A stretch of DNA of 64,000 bases, taken from contig CANMPD010000003.1 of the NCBI GenBank assembly GCA_947499635.1, positions 1 through 64,000 of the forward strand, in the 5' to 3' direction. Each line of letters begins with the position of its first letter. Position 1 is the first letter of the stretch. A program made the translations under genes and the position numbers. The notes below the pieces were generated by a model, which was not told where the DNA came from, searched no databases, and was given only the letters and a program-made list of their open reading frames with translations. This document shows positions 51,110-62,150 of the stretch, in pieces. This stretch comes from an uncultured Paracoccaceae bacterium (GTDB taxonomy: Bacteria > Pseudomonadota > Alphaproteobacteria > Rhodobacterales > Rhodobacteraceae).

Positions 51110-52609
51110 ATGACAACACAGCCTGATATGCCGTCGCGTGCGCTTCCGCTTAGTGAACTTGGCCTGACCGCGCGTGGTGGCGTTGATCCTATCATTCGTG
51201 ACATATGTGTCGACAGCCGTATGGTGCGACAGGGCGCTTTGTTTGCTGCATTGCCTGGGTTAAAAATACATGGGGCCAGTTATGTGGATCAAGTGATCGA
51301 CAGCGAGGCCGTGGCGGTTTTGACCGATGCGCAAGGGGCTGATTTGGCTGGGGCCGCAATTGTGGCGGCGAATGTTGCGTTGATTGTAGTCGAAGACCCA
51401 CGCCAAGCGCTTTCCGGTGCTGCAGCACTATGGTTTGGGGCGCAACCTGCGGTGATGGCAGCTGTGACAGGAACCAATGGGAAAACATCTGTTACAACTT
51501 TCTTGCGCCAAATCTGGAGCGAACTTGGCCACAGTGCGGTAAACCTTGGGACAACTGGCGTGGAAGGGGCGTGGACTCATCCGCTTGCCCACACAACGCC
51601 GGAACCGATAACATTACATCGCGCTCTTGCGGCGGCAGCACAGGCTGGCGTCACCCACGCGGCGATGGAGGCCTCTTCTCATGGGTTGGATCAACGTCGT
51701 CTTGATGCGGTTCAACTTGGTGCAGCGGGATTTACAAACTTCACCCAAGACCATTTGGATTATCACGAAACCTTCGAGGCATATTTTGCGGCTAAGGCTG
51801 GATTGTTTCGCCGTGTTTTACCCGACGAAGGCGTCGCGGTGATTAACATGGATGATCCGCGTGGCGCAGAGATGCGCGCGATAGCGACCGCACGCGGCCA
51901 AGAGGTCATCACTTTGGGGCGAGGCTTGGGTGATCTGAGCCTTACAGCTTTGCGGGTAGATGCCAGTGGGCAAGAGATCCGGTTCACTTGGCATGACCGC
52001 CCTTTTGTGGCGCGGATCGAGTTGATTGGTGGTTTCCAAGCCGAGAATATCCTGATGGCAGCGGCCTTGGCCATTGCTTGCGGTGACGTGCCCGAACGTG
52101 TGTTTGAAACCTTGTCGCATTTGACATCTGTCAAAGGTCGAATGGAATTGGCGGCGACACGCGGCTCTGGGGCAACAGTATTTGTCGATTTTGCACATAC
52201 CCCGGATGCGGTTGCGACAGCGATCAAAGCCTTGCGACCGCATGTTTTGGGTAAGCTGGTGACGATTATCGGCGCAGGCGGTGATCGCGATGCCGGTAAG
52301 CGTCCCTTGATGGGGCAGGCGGCGCAAGAACATGCGGATGTGGTGATTGTCACTGATGACAATCCGCGCAGCGAAGATCCGGCGGCGATTCGTGCAGCGG
52401 TTAAGGCTGGTGCGTCCGCTGCACACGAAATCGGCGACCGTGCAGAAGCTATTTTGCGCGGCGTGAATATGCTCGAAGCCGGCGATGCCTTGCTGATTTG
52501 CGGGAAAGGGCACGAGACAGGTCAAACCATTGGTGACCTTGTGGTGCCGTTTAACGATGTCGAACAAGCGAGCATGGCGGTGGCCGTGTTAGATGGGAAG
52601 GGTGTGTGA
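51110..52609 (+). CDS. murE: UDP-MurNAc-tripeptide synthetase MurE
   Basis: This encodes 499 aa. The ATP loop is TGTNGKTS at 120-127. Typical Mur motifs follow (HTTPEPITLHRAL, AAMEASSHGLDQRR, FTNFTQDHLDYHETFE). The DDNPRSEDP motif indicates meso-diaminopimelate as the third amino acid. A cytoplasmic step of peptidoglycan precursor synthesis. It overlaps murF. Confidence 0.95.
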   Translation: MTTQPDMPSRALPLSELGLTARGGVDPIIRDICVDSRMVRQGALFAALPGLKIHGASYVDQVIDSEAVAVLTDAQGADLAGAAIVAANVALIVVEDPRQALSGAAALWFGAQPAVMAAVTGTNGKTSVTTFLRQIWSELGHSAVNLGTTGVEGAWTHPLAHTTPEPITLHRALAAAAQAGVTHAAMEASSHGLDQRRLDAVQLGAAGFTNFTQDHLDYHETFEAYFAAKAGLFRRVLPDEGVAVINMDDPRGAEMRAIATARGQEVITLGRGLGDLSLTALRVDASGQEIRFTWHDRPFVARIELIGGFQAENILMAAALAIACGDVPERVFETLSHLTSVKGRMELAATRGSGATVFVDFAHTPDAVATAIKALRPHVLGKLVTIIGAGGDRDAGKRPLMGQAAQEHADVVIVTDDNPRSEDPAAIRAAVKAGASAAHEIGDRAEAILRGVNMLEAGDALLICGKGHETGQTIGDLVVPFNDVEQASMAVAVLDGKGV

Positions 52610-54003
52610 TGGCACTTTGGACTGCGACGGAGGCTGCTGCTGCAACAGACGGCAGAGTCATGGGGAATTGGCAAGAGGTTCAGGGGATCTCTATTGATAC
52701 GCGCAGTCTGCAATCAGGGGATCTTTTCGTGGCACTAAAGGCCGCACGTGATGGGCATGACTTTGTTGCGCAAGCCTTGGAGCAGGGTGCAAGCGCGGCG
52801 TTGGTCTCGTATGTGCCGGACGGACTGCCAGATAATGCACCTTTGTTGATGGTTAAAGATGTTCAGGCCGCCTTGGAGGCTCTGGGCCGCGCAGCGCGGG
52901 CGCGTACATCTGCCAAGGTGATTGCTGTTACTGGATCGGTTGGAAAGACGTCAACCAAAGAAATGCTGGCTGTCATGTTGGCAGATCAAGGGCATACCCA
53001 TGCAGCGGTGGCGAGTTTTAACAATCACTGGGGCGTGCCTTTGACCTTGGCGCGGATGCCCGTAGATACCGAATTCGCGGTGATTGAAATTGGTATGAAC
53101 CATCCTGGTGAGATTGCGCCGCTTGCGCGCCAAGCTTGTCCAAATGTCGCGATGATAACAACAGTTGCCGCAGTCCATCTCGAAGCATTTGAAGACGTTG
53201 CTGCCATCGCAGTGGAAAAAGCTGCGATCATGGAGGGGCTCACGCCGGATGGTCTGGCGGTTTTGAATGCTGACGTGTCTGAAAGCCCGATCTTAAAAGC
53301 GGAGGCCGAGCGTCTGGGCGCCAAAGCACAGTGGTTCGGCAAAACCGCAGATTGGGCAAAGCTCTTACATGTTGAGGCGAGCGCTGATGGTATTTGCGCG
53401 ACAGTTCAGATCGATGACACGTCACATAAACTTGTGATCCAATCATTGGGGGTGCATTTTGCAATGAACGCTCTTGGTGCGCTGGTGGCTGTGCAGGCTG
53501 CGGGCGGAGATCTGGAGCGTGCTATTGCAAGTCTGAGAAAATGGTCGCCGGTTAAAGGGCGCGGGCAGACGCTTAGCCTTGTCCATCCCGATGGTGCGAT
53601 AACGGTATTGGACGACAGTTATAATGCGAACCCGACCTCAGTCAGGGCTGCGCTGGCGGTATTAGGGGCTACTCAAAGTGCAGGGAAACGTCTGGCCTGT
53701 CTTGGAGATATGGGCGAATTAGGATCCGAAAGCATGTCTCTGCATGCCAGTCTGGCCAAGGATCGTTCGCTTGCCAACATCGACCGCCTTTACTGTGTAG
53801 GGCCCCTAATGCGCGCGCTTTATGATGCACTGCCCGCTGAAAAGCAGGGCGGATGGTTTGAAACATCTGATCAAGCGGCTGCTGTGATTGAGGCAGATGT
53901 TGCAGGGGGCGACACGCTACTGGTGAAGGGATCGCTTTACATGAAAATGGTTAAGGTTGTTGACGCGCTGCGGGAAATCGGCCAAGTCGGCGCCTCAATA
54001 TAA
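52609..54003 (+). CDS. murF: UDP-MurNAc-pentapeptide synthetase MurF
   Basis: This 464-aa protein from ATG 52609 overlaps the murE stop. The ATP loop is VTGSVGKTS (107-115), with NNHWGVPLTLARMP, EIGMNHPGEIAPL and DSYNANPTSVRAAL as family motifs. It adds D-Ala-D-Ala to the tripeptide precursor. Confidence 0.95.
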   Translation: MALWTATEAAAATDGRVMGNWQEVQGISIDTRSLQSGDLFVALKAARDGHDFVAQALEQGASAALVSYVPDGLPDNAPLLMVKDVQAALEALGRAARARTSAKVIAVTGSVGKTSTKEMLAVMLADQGHTHAAVASFNNHWGVPLTLARMPVDTEFAVIEIGMNHPGEIAPLARQACPNVAMITTVAAVHLEAFEDVAAIAVEKAAIMEGLTPDGLAVLNADVSESPILKAEAERLGAKAQWFGKTADWAKLLHVEASADGICATVQIDDTSHKLVIQSLGVHFAMNALGALVAVQAAGGDLERAIASLRKWSPVKGRGQTLSLVHPDGAITVLDDSYNANPTSVRAALAVLGATQSAGKRLACLGDMGELGSESMSLHASLAKDRSLANIDRLYCVGPLMRALYDALPAEKQGGWFETSDQAAAVIEADVAGGDTLLVKGSLYMKMVKVVDALREIGQVGASI

Positions 54004-54092
54004 GACCTCGACCCTCCACTTCGATTTCATACCACACAAGAGATGTGTGATCTCGGGGTTATAGAAACACATGCCACAGGACCTGTTCAGCA

Positions 54093-55175
54093 ATGCTCTA
54101 TTGGTTAGCCACACTTTCAGATGGCGGGGATTTCTTTAATCTCTTCCGGTATATCACCTTCCGCGCAGGTGGAGCCTTTATGACGGCACTGATTTTTGGT
54201 TTTGTGTTTGGCAAGCCGCTGATCAACGTGCTGCGTCGCAAGCAAGGCAAAGGGCAGCCAATTCGTGATGATGGACCTGAGGGGCATTTTGTCAAAGCGG
54301 GCACGCCCACGATGGGGGGATTGCTGATTGTTGGCGCGGTCCTTACGGCAACATTGTTGTGGGCGCGATGGGATAATCCGTTTGTCTGGATGGTCATGTT
54401 CGTGACCTTGGCCTTTGCGGTCATTGGGTTCGTGGATGACTACGCAAAGGTGTCTAAGCAGAATACCGCTGGCGTACCTGGTAAAGTCCGGTTGGGCTTG
54501 GGGGTTGCAATTGCTATTGCCGCAGCAATTTGGGCGTCATGGCACCATCCCGAAGCCTTGCAAAACCGGCTGGCGCTACCGATCTTTAAAGATGTTTTGC
54601 TGAACCTTGGTGTGTTCTACGTGCCGTTCTCGATTATCGTTATTGTTGGCGCAGCCAATGCAGTGAATTTGACAGATGGTTTGGATGGTCTGGCGATTAT
54701 GCCAGTGATGATTGCCTCGGGCACTTTGGGGATTATCGCCTATGCGGTTGGGCGTGTGGATTTTACCGAATATCTGGACGTGCATTATGTACCGGGAACA
54801 GGGGAAATCCTGATATTCTGTGCTGCGCTGTTTGGGGGCGGGCTGGGCTTTTTGTGGTACAATGCGCCTCCGGCAGCGGTGTTCATGGGCGATACCGGTT
54901 CCTTGGCATTAGGTGGTGCGCTTGGGGCCATTGCTGTGGCGACAAAGCACGAATTGGTTTTGGCCATCGTGGGCGGCTTGTTTGTGGTTGAGGCCCTGTC
55001 AGTGATCATTCAGGTGCTTTATTTCAAGAGAACGGGGCGTCGGGTGTTTTTAATGGCGCCGATCCATCATCACTACGAGAAAAAAGGCTGGGCAGAGCCA
55101 ACAATTGTGATCCGGTTTTGGATCATCTCGTTGATCCTTGCGATGATTGGCCTTGCGACTTTGAAAGTGCGGTAA
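54093..55175 (+). CDS. mraY: Phospho-MurNAc-pentapeptide transferase MraY
   Basis: This 360-aa protein has about ten membrane helices. Catalytic motifs: [47 protein letters not shown] and the [15 protein letters not shown] loop. It makes lipid I at the inner membrane from UDP-MurNAc-pentapeptide and undecaprenyl phosphate. A 89-bp gap separates it from murF. Confidence 0.96.
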   Translation: MLYWLATLSDGGDFFNLFRYITFRAGGAFMTALIFGFVFGKPLINVLRRKQGKGQPIRDDGPEGHFVKAGTPTMGGLLIVGAVLTATLLWARWDNPFVWMVMFVTLAFAVIGFVDDYAKVSKQNTAGVPGKVRLGLGVAIAIAAAIWASWHHPEALQNRLALPIFKDVLLNLGVFYVPFSIIVIVGAANAVNLTDGLDGLAIMPVMIASGTLGIIAYAVGRVDFTEYLDVHYVPGTGEILIFCAALFGGGLGFLWYNAPPAAVFMGDTGSLALGGALGAIAVATKHELVLAIVGGLFVVEALSVIIQVLYFKRTGRRVFLMAPIHHHYEKKGWAEPTIVIRFWIISLILAMIGLATLKVR

Positions 55176-55200
55176 CAGGGAACGAGGGGCTCCCGCGCCT

Positions 55201-55263
55201 TACCGGCCGAGCAAAGCCCGGCCGGTACAAGCCTTGGGCCTAGCGCGCGCCTTGCGGCGCGCG
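55201..55263. repeat. Two perfect tandem hairpins between mraY and murD
   Basis: TACCGGCC (55201-55208) pairs with GGCCGGTA (55220-55227), extendable by one G-C pair. CGCGCGCC (55244-55251) pairs with GGCGCGCG (55256-55263) around the loop TTGC. There is no T-tract, so they look less like terminators than like processing or stability structures, or a REP-type element. The 184-bp spacer otherwise seems empty. Confidence 0.6.
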
Positions 55264-55359
55264 ATCCCGCTCCGAAACATATGTTTCGTGCGATCTTGAT
55301 CTTTGAACACAGCTCTGTGCAATGTCGCGATAACAACGTAGATTTGGATGAGGTGAGCA

Positions 55360-56760
55360 ATGATCCCTGTCACAGGTTATAAAGGCGCACAGGTTGCGGT
55401 TTTGGGACTAGGACGATCCGGTTTGGCAACCGCGCGCGCACTCGCTGCCGGTGGTGCTGTGCCTGTTTGTTGGGATGACAACCCTGCCGCGCGTGATATT
55501 GCCGAAGGTGAAGGCTTCCAGTGTCGTGACTTAAGCCGCGCTGGTGCTTTTGACGGCATTTACACACTCATCGTGTCGCCTGGGATCGCCCATTTGTACC
55601 CCAAGCCGAACCCTGTGGTCGCGGCTGCACTGCGGGCAGGAGTTCCTGTCGACAACGATATTGGTTTGTTCTTTCGGTCGGTTGCTACGCCGGCGTGGGA
55701 TAATTTTGAACATATGCCCCGTATCGTTGCGGTGACCGGGTCAAATGGAAAATCCACCACAGTCGCCTTGTTGCATCATATCTTACAGGAAGCTGGGCGC
55801 GACAGCCAACTTGCGGGCAATATTGGCCGCGGCGTGTTGGACATAGACCCACCGGGCGATGGCGGCATTGTGGTGCTTGAGCTGTCGTCTTATCAAACCG
55901 AGCTTGCACGCGCATTGACGCCGGATATTGCGGTGTTCACCAATTTATCGCCAGATCATCTGGATCGTCACGGCGGGATGGGGGGCTATTTCGCAGCCAA
56001 GCGCCGCTTGTTTGCCGAAGGCGGCCCTGATCGGGCGATCGTAGGGATTGATGAAGCCGAAGGGTTATTTCTTGCTGGCCAAATGAGTGAGGGCATCGGT
56101 GACGACCGGGTGATCCGCATTTCAACCCAGCACAAGCTTGCGGATTCAGGGTGGAATGTCTTTGCGAAGAAGGGCTTTTTGGCCGAGTATCGTAAAGGCC
56201 GTCAGGCAGGGTCTATCGATTTGCGCCCAATCAAGGGCCTGCCGGGGGCACATAATCATCAAAACGCGTGCGCGGCATATGCGGCAGCGCGGGCTTTGGG
56301 GCTTGCGCCGCGCTTGATTGAAGACGCGTTGGCGAGCTACCCAGGTTTGCCGCATCGTAGTCAAGTTGTGGCAACGATGAACAACATCACCTTTGTGAAC
56401 GACAGCAAAGCGACAAATGTTGATAGCGCCGTCAAGGCGTTGGGTGCATTTAAGAATATTCGTTGGATTTGCGGAGGCTTGCAAAAAGAAGGTGGGCTGG
56501 AACCGTTGAACGCTGTGGCGAGTTCCGTATCCAAGGCCTATGTGATTGGGCGCGAAGCCGCGGAATTTTCTATGCAGTTAAGCGTTGATGCAGAAGTTTG
56601 TACAACGATGGAAGCGGCTGTTGCTATGGCGGTTCGTGACGCACAGGCAGGAGATACCATTCTTTTGGCCCCAGCCGCCGCAAGCTTTGATCAATACGAT
56701 AGTTTTGAAAAGCGCGGTGATGATTTCATTGCACAGGTTCAAGCTTGCACAAAGATCTGA
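55360..56760 (+). CDS. murD: UDP-MurNAc-L-alanine:D-glutamate ligase MurD
   Basis: This 466-aa protein has a Rossmann-like N-domain ([20 protein letters not shown]), ATP loop VTGSNGKST at 125-133, [14 protein letters not shown], and the C-terminal [17 protein letters not shown] and [14 protein letters not shown]. It adds D-Glu to UDP-MurNAc-L-Ala. It is followed by a reverse-strand gene that interrupts the cluster. Confidence 0.95.
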   Translation: MIPVTGYKGAQVAVLGLGRSGLATARALAAGGAVPVCWDDNPAARDIAEGEGFQCRDLSRAGAFDGIYTLIVSPGIAHLYPKPNPVVAAALRAGVPVDNDIGLFFRSVATPAWDNFEHMPRIVAVTGSNGKSTTVALLHHILQEAGRDSQLAGNIGRGVLDIDPPGDGGIVVLELSSYQTELARALTPDIAVFTNLSPDHLDRHGGMGGYFAAKRRLFAEGGPDRAIVGIDEAEGLFLAGQMSEGIGDDRVIRISTQHKLADSGWNVFAKKGFLAEYRKGRQAGSIDLRPIKGLPGAHNHQNACAAYAAARALGLAPRLIEDALASYPGLPHRSQVVATMNNITFVNDSKATNVDSAVKALGAFKNIRWICGGLQKEGGLEPLNAVASSVSKAYVIGREAAEFSMQLSVDAEVCTTMEAAVAMAVRDAQAGDTILLAPAAASFDQYDSFEKRGDDFIAQVQACTKI

Positions 56761-56790
56761 ACATTTAATTCAGAGGGCTTATCAAGGAGC

Positions 56791-57999
56791 CTAACTGCCT
56801 TTGGTAGCGATAGCGCGCCCGGCCGCCACAGCTGAGGACCAGGCCCACTGAAAGTTATACCCGCCAAGCCAACCTGTCACATCCATGGCTTCTCCTATCA
56901 CAAACAGGCCGGGGCAGGTTTTTGCCTCCATGGTTTTGGATGATAAGGCATTTGTATCAATGCCACCTAATGTGACCTCTGCCGTACGATAGCCTTCGCT
57001 CCCGGAGGGGGTCAGAGGCCAATGTTTTAGCTTTTGGCACAACGCTTCCAACGCAGCATCTGATTGATCTGCAAGGCGTCCGGATAGATCCCAGATTCCT
57101 GCAAGGTACTCGACCAGCCTACCGGGAAAATGTTTCGCCAACTCCGTGGTGAGCGCCTTGCGACCAGCTTCTTGTCGTTGCGCGCGCAACGCGTTAAAAA
57201 GTGTATCGTCGGGGATTAGGTTTACATTGACCTCTTGACCTTCACGCCAATAGTTGGAGATCTGTAAAACTGCAGGACCTGACAATCCGCGGTGAGTAAA
57301 GAGCAGTGCTTCATCAAACTGTGCATCCTTGTTTGACAGACGCGCAGGCAGCGCGATACCCGCGAGAGGTTTGAAACGCTCTTCGGAAAACGTAAAAGGC
57401 ACGAGGCCCGGACGGGTCTCAATCAACGGTAGCTCGAACTGTTGCGCGATGTCATAAGCAAACCCGGTTGCACCCATCTTGGGAATGGATTTGCCTCCTG
57501 TCGCTAAGACGAGGTTTTTACAACTGATCTGCTTGTCAGCGCCATTGTGGTGCACGCACAGATCAAATCCATGGCTGGTACGTGTGACAGCGGTGATTGA
57601 TGCTTGTAACCACATCTGCGCGCCTGCCTGCTCCAGTTCGGCGATTAACATGGCGACGATCTGTTTGGCAGATCCATCGCAAAACAGTTGACCTAACGTT
57701 TTCTCGTGCCAAGCAATGCCGTGGTGACCCACCAGCTCAATGAAATCCCACTGTGTGTAGCGTGCAAGTGCCGATTTGCAGAAATGCGGATTTTGCGACA
57801 GATAGTTTTCGGGACTGGCATATAGGTTGGTAAAGTTACAACGTCCGCCACCAGAAATACGAATTTTTTCACCAGCGGCTTTGGCATGGTCCAATACCAG
57901 CGTCTTGCCGCCAGCTGCAGCATAGGGTGCGCACATGAGCCCAGCAGCGCCAGCGCCTAGAATAACTGTATCCAGAATCGTTTTTTCCATAACCTGCAC
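56791..57999 (-). CDS. HI0933/BaiN-like flavoprotein, reverse within the dcw cluster
   Basis: This 402-aa protein (GTG 57999 or ATG 57990 as start) has the FAD Rossmann motif VILGAGAAGLMCAPYAAAGG, the family signature ISGGGRCNFTNL and the C-terminal LFVIGEAMDVTGWLGGYNFQWAWSS. Members are FAD/NAD(P)-dependent oxidoreductases; BaiN reduces bile-acid-type enoyl substrates, but most members lack a known substrate. It faces murD tail-to-tail and splits the cell-wall genes from ftsW. The following 180 bp (58000-58179) show nothing beyond a likely ftsW promoter. Confidence 0.85.
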   Translation of the reverse strand: MQVMEKTILDTVILGAGAAGLMCAPYAAAGGKTLVLDHAKAAGEKIRISGGGRCNFTNLYASPENYLSQNPHFCKSALARYTQWDFIELVGHHGIAWHEKTLGQLFCDGSAKQIVAMLIAELEQAGAQMWLQASITAVTRTSHGFDLCVHHNGADKQISCKNLVLATGGKSIPKMGATGFAYDIAQQFELPLIETRPGLVPFTFSEERFKPLAGIALPARLSNKDAQFDEALLFTHRGLSGPAVLQISNYWREGQEVNVNLIPDDTLFNALRAQRQEAGRKALTTELAKHFPGRLVEYLAGIWDLSGRLADQSDAALEALCQKLKHWPLTPSGSEGYRTAEVTLGGIDTNALSSKTMEAKTCPGLFVIGEAMDVTGWLGGYNFQWAWSSAVAAGRAIATKGS

Positions 58000-58179
58000 G
58001 GACCATTATTTGCGTGCCTGTGCAAGTGTTTGCGAAAACCTGCTTATTTGGTCGACAAGAGGCTGGCCAGAAACTCAAATTCGAGTTAAACTTGGCTTAA
58101 TTAAGTCCGAAAACGGGCAGGTGCTGTAAAATATGGCATCACATTCAGGCAAATACAAAGCAGAAATGGCAGTATTACC

Positions 58180-59349
58180 ATGACTGAAATGGTCTATGGC
58201 GCGCTCCCCGCGCAGCAGGGGGAGCCTATCCTCCCGAAATGGTGGCGCACACTTGATAAGTGGACGATGGCCTTTATATTCGGACTGTTTTTGATCGGTT
58301 TGCTATTGGGGCTTGCAGCCTCGGTGCCGCTGGCGGCTCGTAATGGATTTGACAATTTCCACTACGTTGAAAAACAAGCTATCTTTGGTGGCGCGGCGCT
58401 AATTGCGATGTTGATTACGTCGATGATGTCGCCGACGATGGTACGCCGTCTTGCAACCATTGGATTTATCTTAGCTTTTGTCGCTTTGATGCTGTTACCG
58501 GTTTTTGGCACTGACTTCGGAAAAGGTGCGGTGCGATGGTACAGTTTGGGGTTTGCTTCTTTGCAGCCGTCCGAATTTCTCAAGCCTGGATTTATTGTTG
58601 TGGCAGCGTGGATGATTGCTGGCAGTCAACAGATTTATGGCCCGCCGGGTACAGTGTTGTCCTTTGGGCTTTGTATTGTGATCGTATGCTTTTTGGTGCT
58701 TCAGCCTGATTTTGGTCAGTCCTGTTTGATTTTGTTTGGCTGGGGCGTGATGTATTTCGTTGCTGGCGCACCTATGCTGTTGCTGGTTGGAATGGCCAGT
58801 GCTGTGGTTCTTGGCGGCGCATTTGCTTACTCGAGCTCTGAACACTTTGCGCGCCGTATCGATGGGTTCCTTAGTCCAGACTTGGATCCGACGACACAGC
58901 TTGGCTATGCCACCAATGCCATCCGCGAAGGCGGGCTGTTCGGCGTTGGTGTGGGGGAAGGCCAAGTGAAATGGTCGCTGCCTGATGCGCATACTGATTT
59001 TATTATCGCAGTCGCAGCCGAGGAATATGGTCTTATTCTGGTCTGTATTATCCTGTCCCTTTATATGGCCATTGTCGTCCGTAGTCTGTTCCGCCTGATG
59101 AAAGAACGTGACACATTTGTACGTCTGGCAGGCACGGGATTGGTTTGTATTTTTGGTGTGCAGGCAATGATTAATATGGGCGTTGCTGTCCGTTTGTTAC
59201 CCGCCAAAGGCATGACGCTGCCATTCATCAGTTATGGCGGCTCATCCCTTATTGCGGGTGGTATTGCGCTGGGCATGGTATTGGCCTTTACCCGTTCACG
59301 GCCTCAGGGTGAAATTGCGGATTACCTGCGTGGCCGCGGACGCGGTTAA
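58180..59349 (+). CDS. ftsW: Septal peptidoglycan glycosyltransferase FtsW
   Basis: This 389-aa SEDS protein with about ten membrane helices. Typical motifs: KGAVRWYSLGFASLQPSEFLK, LQPDFGQSCLI, the EGGLFGVGVGEGQVKW loop, PDAHTDFIIAVAAEEYG and LPFISYGGSSLI. It polymerises lipid II at the septum with FtsI. The start of a second rightward unit after the reverse gene. Confidence 0.95.
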   Translation: MTEMVYGALPAQQGEPILPKWWRTLDKWTMAFIFGLFLIGLLLGLAASVPLAARNGFDNFHYVEKQAIFGGAALIAMLITSMMSPTMVRRLATIGFILAFVALMLLPVFGTDFGKGAVRWYSLGFASLQPSEFLKPGFIVVAAWMIAGSQQIYGPPGTVLSFGLCIVIVCFLVLQPDFGQSCLILFGWGVMYFVAGAPMLLLVGMASAVVLGGAFAYSSSEHFARRIDGFLSPDLDPTTQLGYATNAIREGGLFGVGVGEGQVKWSLPDAHTDFIIAVAAEEYGLILVCIILSLYMAIVVRSLFRLMKERDTFVRLAGTGLVCIFGVQAMINMGVAVRLLPAKGMTLPFISYGGSSLIAGGIALGMVLAFTRSRPQGEIADYLRGRGRG

Positions 59350-59389
59350 GCCTTTTGTTTTCGAAATGTGACGAGGGCGTAAACCACCC

Positions 59390-60484
59390 ATGAGACAGAA
59401 AATACTCCTGATGGCGGCGGGTGGAACCGGTGGGCATATGTTCCCTGCACAAGCTTTGGCAGAGGCCATGTTGCGCAAAGGATGGCGGGTCAAGCTGTCG
59501 ACGGATGCACGCGGTGCGCGTTATACGGGCGGCTTCCCACATTCGACTGAAATATCTCAGGTTTCTTCTGCGACATTCGCGCGTGGCGGCATTGCAGCCA
59601 AGGCGATGGTGGGCCCCAAAATTTTGGGCGGTGTCGTCTCTATGGCGTTGCAAATGCGCCGTGAACGCCCTGATGTCGTGATTGGCTTTGGCGGTTATCC
59701 TTCCATCCCCGCCCTTGGCGCGGCGACTGTGTTGGGCTTGCCGCGAATGATCCATGAACAAAATGGCGTCTTGGGGCGTGTGAACCAGATTTTTGCCAAA
59801 CGTGTGGGGCAGGTTGCTTGTGGGGTTTGGCCCACGCCATTACCCGAGGGGGCGACTGGTGTTCATATCGGCAACCCTGTGCGTGCTGCTGTGTTGGAAC
59901 GTGCCGGAGCGCCTTACATTGCGCCCGGGGATTACCCGATGTCGATCCTTGTGATCGGTGGTAGTCAAGGCGCGCGTATCTTGTCGGATATGGTCCCTGC
60001 TGCGATTGCCGCCCTGCCTGTAGAGATACGTAACAATTTACGGATCGCGCATCAGGCCCGTGGCGAGGACGAAGGTCGCGTACGGGACTTTTATGAGGAA
60101 CACGGTATCAATGCCGAGGTTCAGCCTTTCTTTGATGACGTCCCTTCACGTGCGTCAGAGGCGCAGTTGGTTATTTCACGCTCGGGCGCGTCTTCGGTTG
60201 CGGATATTTCTGTGATCGGGCGGCCCGCGATCTTGATCCCTTTTGCGGCGGCTACCGGGGATCATCAAACCGCCAATGCACGTGCGCTTGTCGATGCAGG
60301 TGGTGCGATTTTGATCCCCGAAAGTGCGCTTGACGCAACCACGTTGTCAGCGCAAATCCATATGGTCTTGTCAAATCCACAGGGCGCAACACAAATGGCC
60401 CAAGCTGCCCTTAGCACCGGTATCCCCGACGCCACCGCGCGTCTGGTTGAACAGGTCACGCAGTTGGCACAGGAAGGACACTAA
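59390..60484 (+). CDS. murG: UDP-GlcNAc transferase MurG
   Basis: This 364-aa protein has GGTGGH at 11-16, [40 protein letters not shown] and a C-terminal donor site ([21 protein letters not shown], then [10 protein letters not shown]). It makes lipid II from lipid I on the inner side of the membrane. One base separates it from murC. Confidence 0.96.
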   Translation: MRQKILLMAAGGTGGHMFPAQALAEAMLRKGWRVKLSTDARGARYTGGFPHSTEISQVSSATFARGGIAAKAMVGPKILGGVVSMALQMRRERPDVVIGFGGYPSIPALGAATVLGLPRMIHEQNGVLGRVNQIFAKRVGQVACGVWPTPLPEGATGVHIGNPVRAAVLERAGAPYIAPGDYPMSILVIGGSQGARILSDMVPAAIAALPVEIRNNLRIAHQARGEDEGRVRDFYEEHGINAEVQPFFDDVPSRASEAQLVISRSGASSVADISVIGRPAILIPFAAATGDHQTANARALVDAGGAILIPESALDATTLSAQIHMVLSNPQGATQMAQAALSTGIPDATARLVEQVTQLAQEGH

Positions 60485-60485
60485 A

Positions 60486-61883
60486 ATGACCCCAGCGACA
60501 AAACTCCCCGGTGACGTAGGTCCGATCCACTTTGTGGGCATCGGCGGCATTGGCATGTCCGGTATCGCCGAGGTTTTGCTGAATTTGGGATACGTGGTGC
60601 AGGGCTCTGATCTTAAGGCGTCTAAAATCACTAAGCGTCTCGAAAAACATGGTGCCACGATTTTTGAAGGCCAGCGCGCCGAAAATCTCGAAAACGCTGC
60701 TGTTGTTGTGATCTCGTCTGCAATCAAAACCGGCAACCCCGAGCTGGACGAAGCCCGCCTGCGTGGGCTGCCTGTTGTACGCCGCGCCGAGATGCTGGCT
60801 GAACTGATGCGCCTTAAATCCAATATCGCCATCGCTGGCACGCATGGGAAAACCACGACCACCACTATGATGGCTGAACTGATGGTTCACGGTAAATTCG
60901 ACCCCACCGTGGTCAACGGGGGGATCATTCATGCCTATGGCTCGAATGCGCGAATGGGGCAGGGTGAATGGATGGTGGTTGAGGCCGACGAGTCCGACGG
61001 CACATTCAACCGCCTGCCAGCGACCATTGCCATTGTCACCAACATCGACCCAGAACATATGGAACACTGGGGCAGCATCGAAAACCTGCGCCAAGGGTTT
61101 TACGATTTCGTCTCAAATATCCCGTTTTACGGAATTGCCGTCTGCTGTACCGACCACCCCGAAGTCCAAGCACTGGTGGGCCGCATCTCTGATCGTCGTG
61201 TCGTGACCTATGGCTTTAACGCGCAGGCGGATGTGCGCGCGACCAACTTGACCTACAAAGGCGGGGTCGCCCATTTTGACGTTCACCTACAAGCCGAAGA
61301 TCGCGTGATCGAAGGCTGCACCTTGCCGATGCCCGGTGATCACAACGTGTCAAATGCGTTGTCGGCTGTGGCTGTGGCCTGTCATCTCGGCATGAAAAGC
61401 ATCGAAATCCGCGAGGCTCTGGCCGCATTCGGGGGGGTCAACCGCCGCTTTACCAAGGTGGGCGAGGTCGACGGTGTCACGATTATCGACGATTACGGCC
61501 ACCATCCGGTTGAGATTTCAGCCGTTCTCAAAGCCGCCCGTCAAGCCAGCGAAGGCCGCGTGATCGCGGTCCACCAACCCCACCGCTACTCGCGCCTGTC
61601 AACTCTGTTCGATGATTTCTGCGCCTGTTTTAACGAGGCCGATGTCGTCGCAATCGCCGAGGTCTTTGCCGCAGGCGAAGATCCGATCGACGGCGCAGGC
61701 CGTGATGATCTGGTTGCAGGTCTCATCCGCCACGGCCACCGCCATGCCCGCGCGATCCTGTCCGAGGAAGACCTCGAACGGCTTGTCCGCGAACAGGCCC
61801 GTCCGGGCGACATGGTTGTCTGCCTCGGGGCTGGTACGATTTCCGCATGGGCCAACGCATTGCCTGCGCGGTTGCAAGGCTAA
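60486..61883 (+). CDS. murC: UDP-MurNAc:L-alanine ligase MurC
   Basis: This 465-aa protein from ATG 60486 just after murG; the frame extends upstream into murG without a proper start. It has a dinucleotide-like N-domain ([19 protein letters not shown]), ATP loop GTHGKTTT (118-125), [25 protein letters not shown] and [14 protein letters not shown]. It adds L-Ala to UDP-MurNAc. Confidence 0.96.
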   Translation: MTPATKLPGDVGPIHFVGIGGIGMSGIAEVLLNLGYVVQGSDLKASKITKRLEKHGATIFEGQRAENLENAAVVVISSAIKTGNPELDEARLRGLPVVRRAEMLAELMRLKSNIAIAGTHGKTTTTTMMAELMVHGKFDPTVVNGGIIHAYGSNARMGQGEWMVVEADESDGTFNRLPATIAIVTNIDPEHMEHWGSIENLRQGFYDFVSNIPFYGIAVCCTDHPEVQALVGRISDRRVVTYGFNAQADVRATNLTYKGGVAHFDVHLQAEDRVIEGCTLPMPGDHNVSNALSAVAVACHLGMKSIEIREALAAFGGVNRRFTKVGEVDGVTIIDDYGHHPVEISAVLKAARQASEGRVIAVHQPHRYSRLSTLFDDFCACFNEADVVAIAEVFAAGEDPIDGAGRDDLVAGLIRHGHRHARAILSEEDLERLVREQARPGDMVVCLGAGTISAWANALPARLQG

Positions 61884-61886
61884 CCC

Positions 61887-62126
61887 GTGCCACTGTCACT
61901 GATCCTTGCCTGCCTTTGGGTGATCACGGCCAATGTGCTGGCGATGCTGCCCACCCGCGACCGCCACTGGACGCGGGCCTATTGGCTGATCGGCCTCGGC
62001 ATTCCACTGCTGGGCTATGTCACCTACGAGAACGGCCCATGGTGGGGGCTGGGCCTGCTGCTCGCGGGTATGTCTATGCTGCGTTGGCCGTTGATGTTGT
62101 TATGGCAATGGTTTTTCCGCCCTTGA
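61887..62126 (+). CDS. DUF2484 family small membrane protein
   Basis: This 79-aa protein from GTG 61887 has three hydrophobic helices (LSLILACLWVITANVLAML; AYWLIGLGIPLLGYVTY; WWGLGLLLAGMSMLRWP). The family lies between murC and murB in Rhodobacterales, which helps place the organism. Function unknown; a link to cell-wall synthesis is inferred from position. Confidence 0.8.
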   Translation: MPLSLILACLWVITANVLAMLPTRDRHWTRAYWLIGLGIPLLGYVTYENGPWWGLGLLLAGMSMLRWPLMLLWQWFFRP

Positions 62127-62150
62127 AGGGCCTAGATTGGGCTGAATAAC

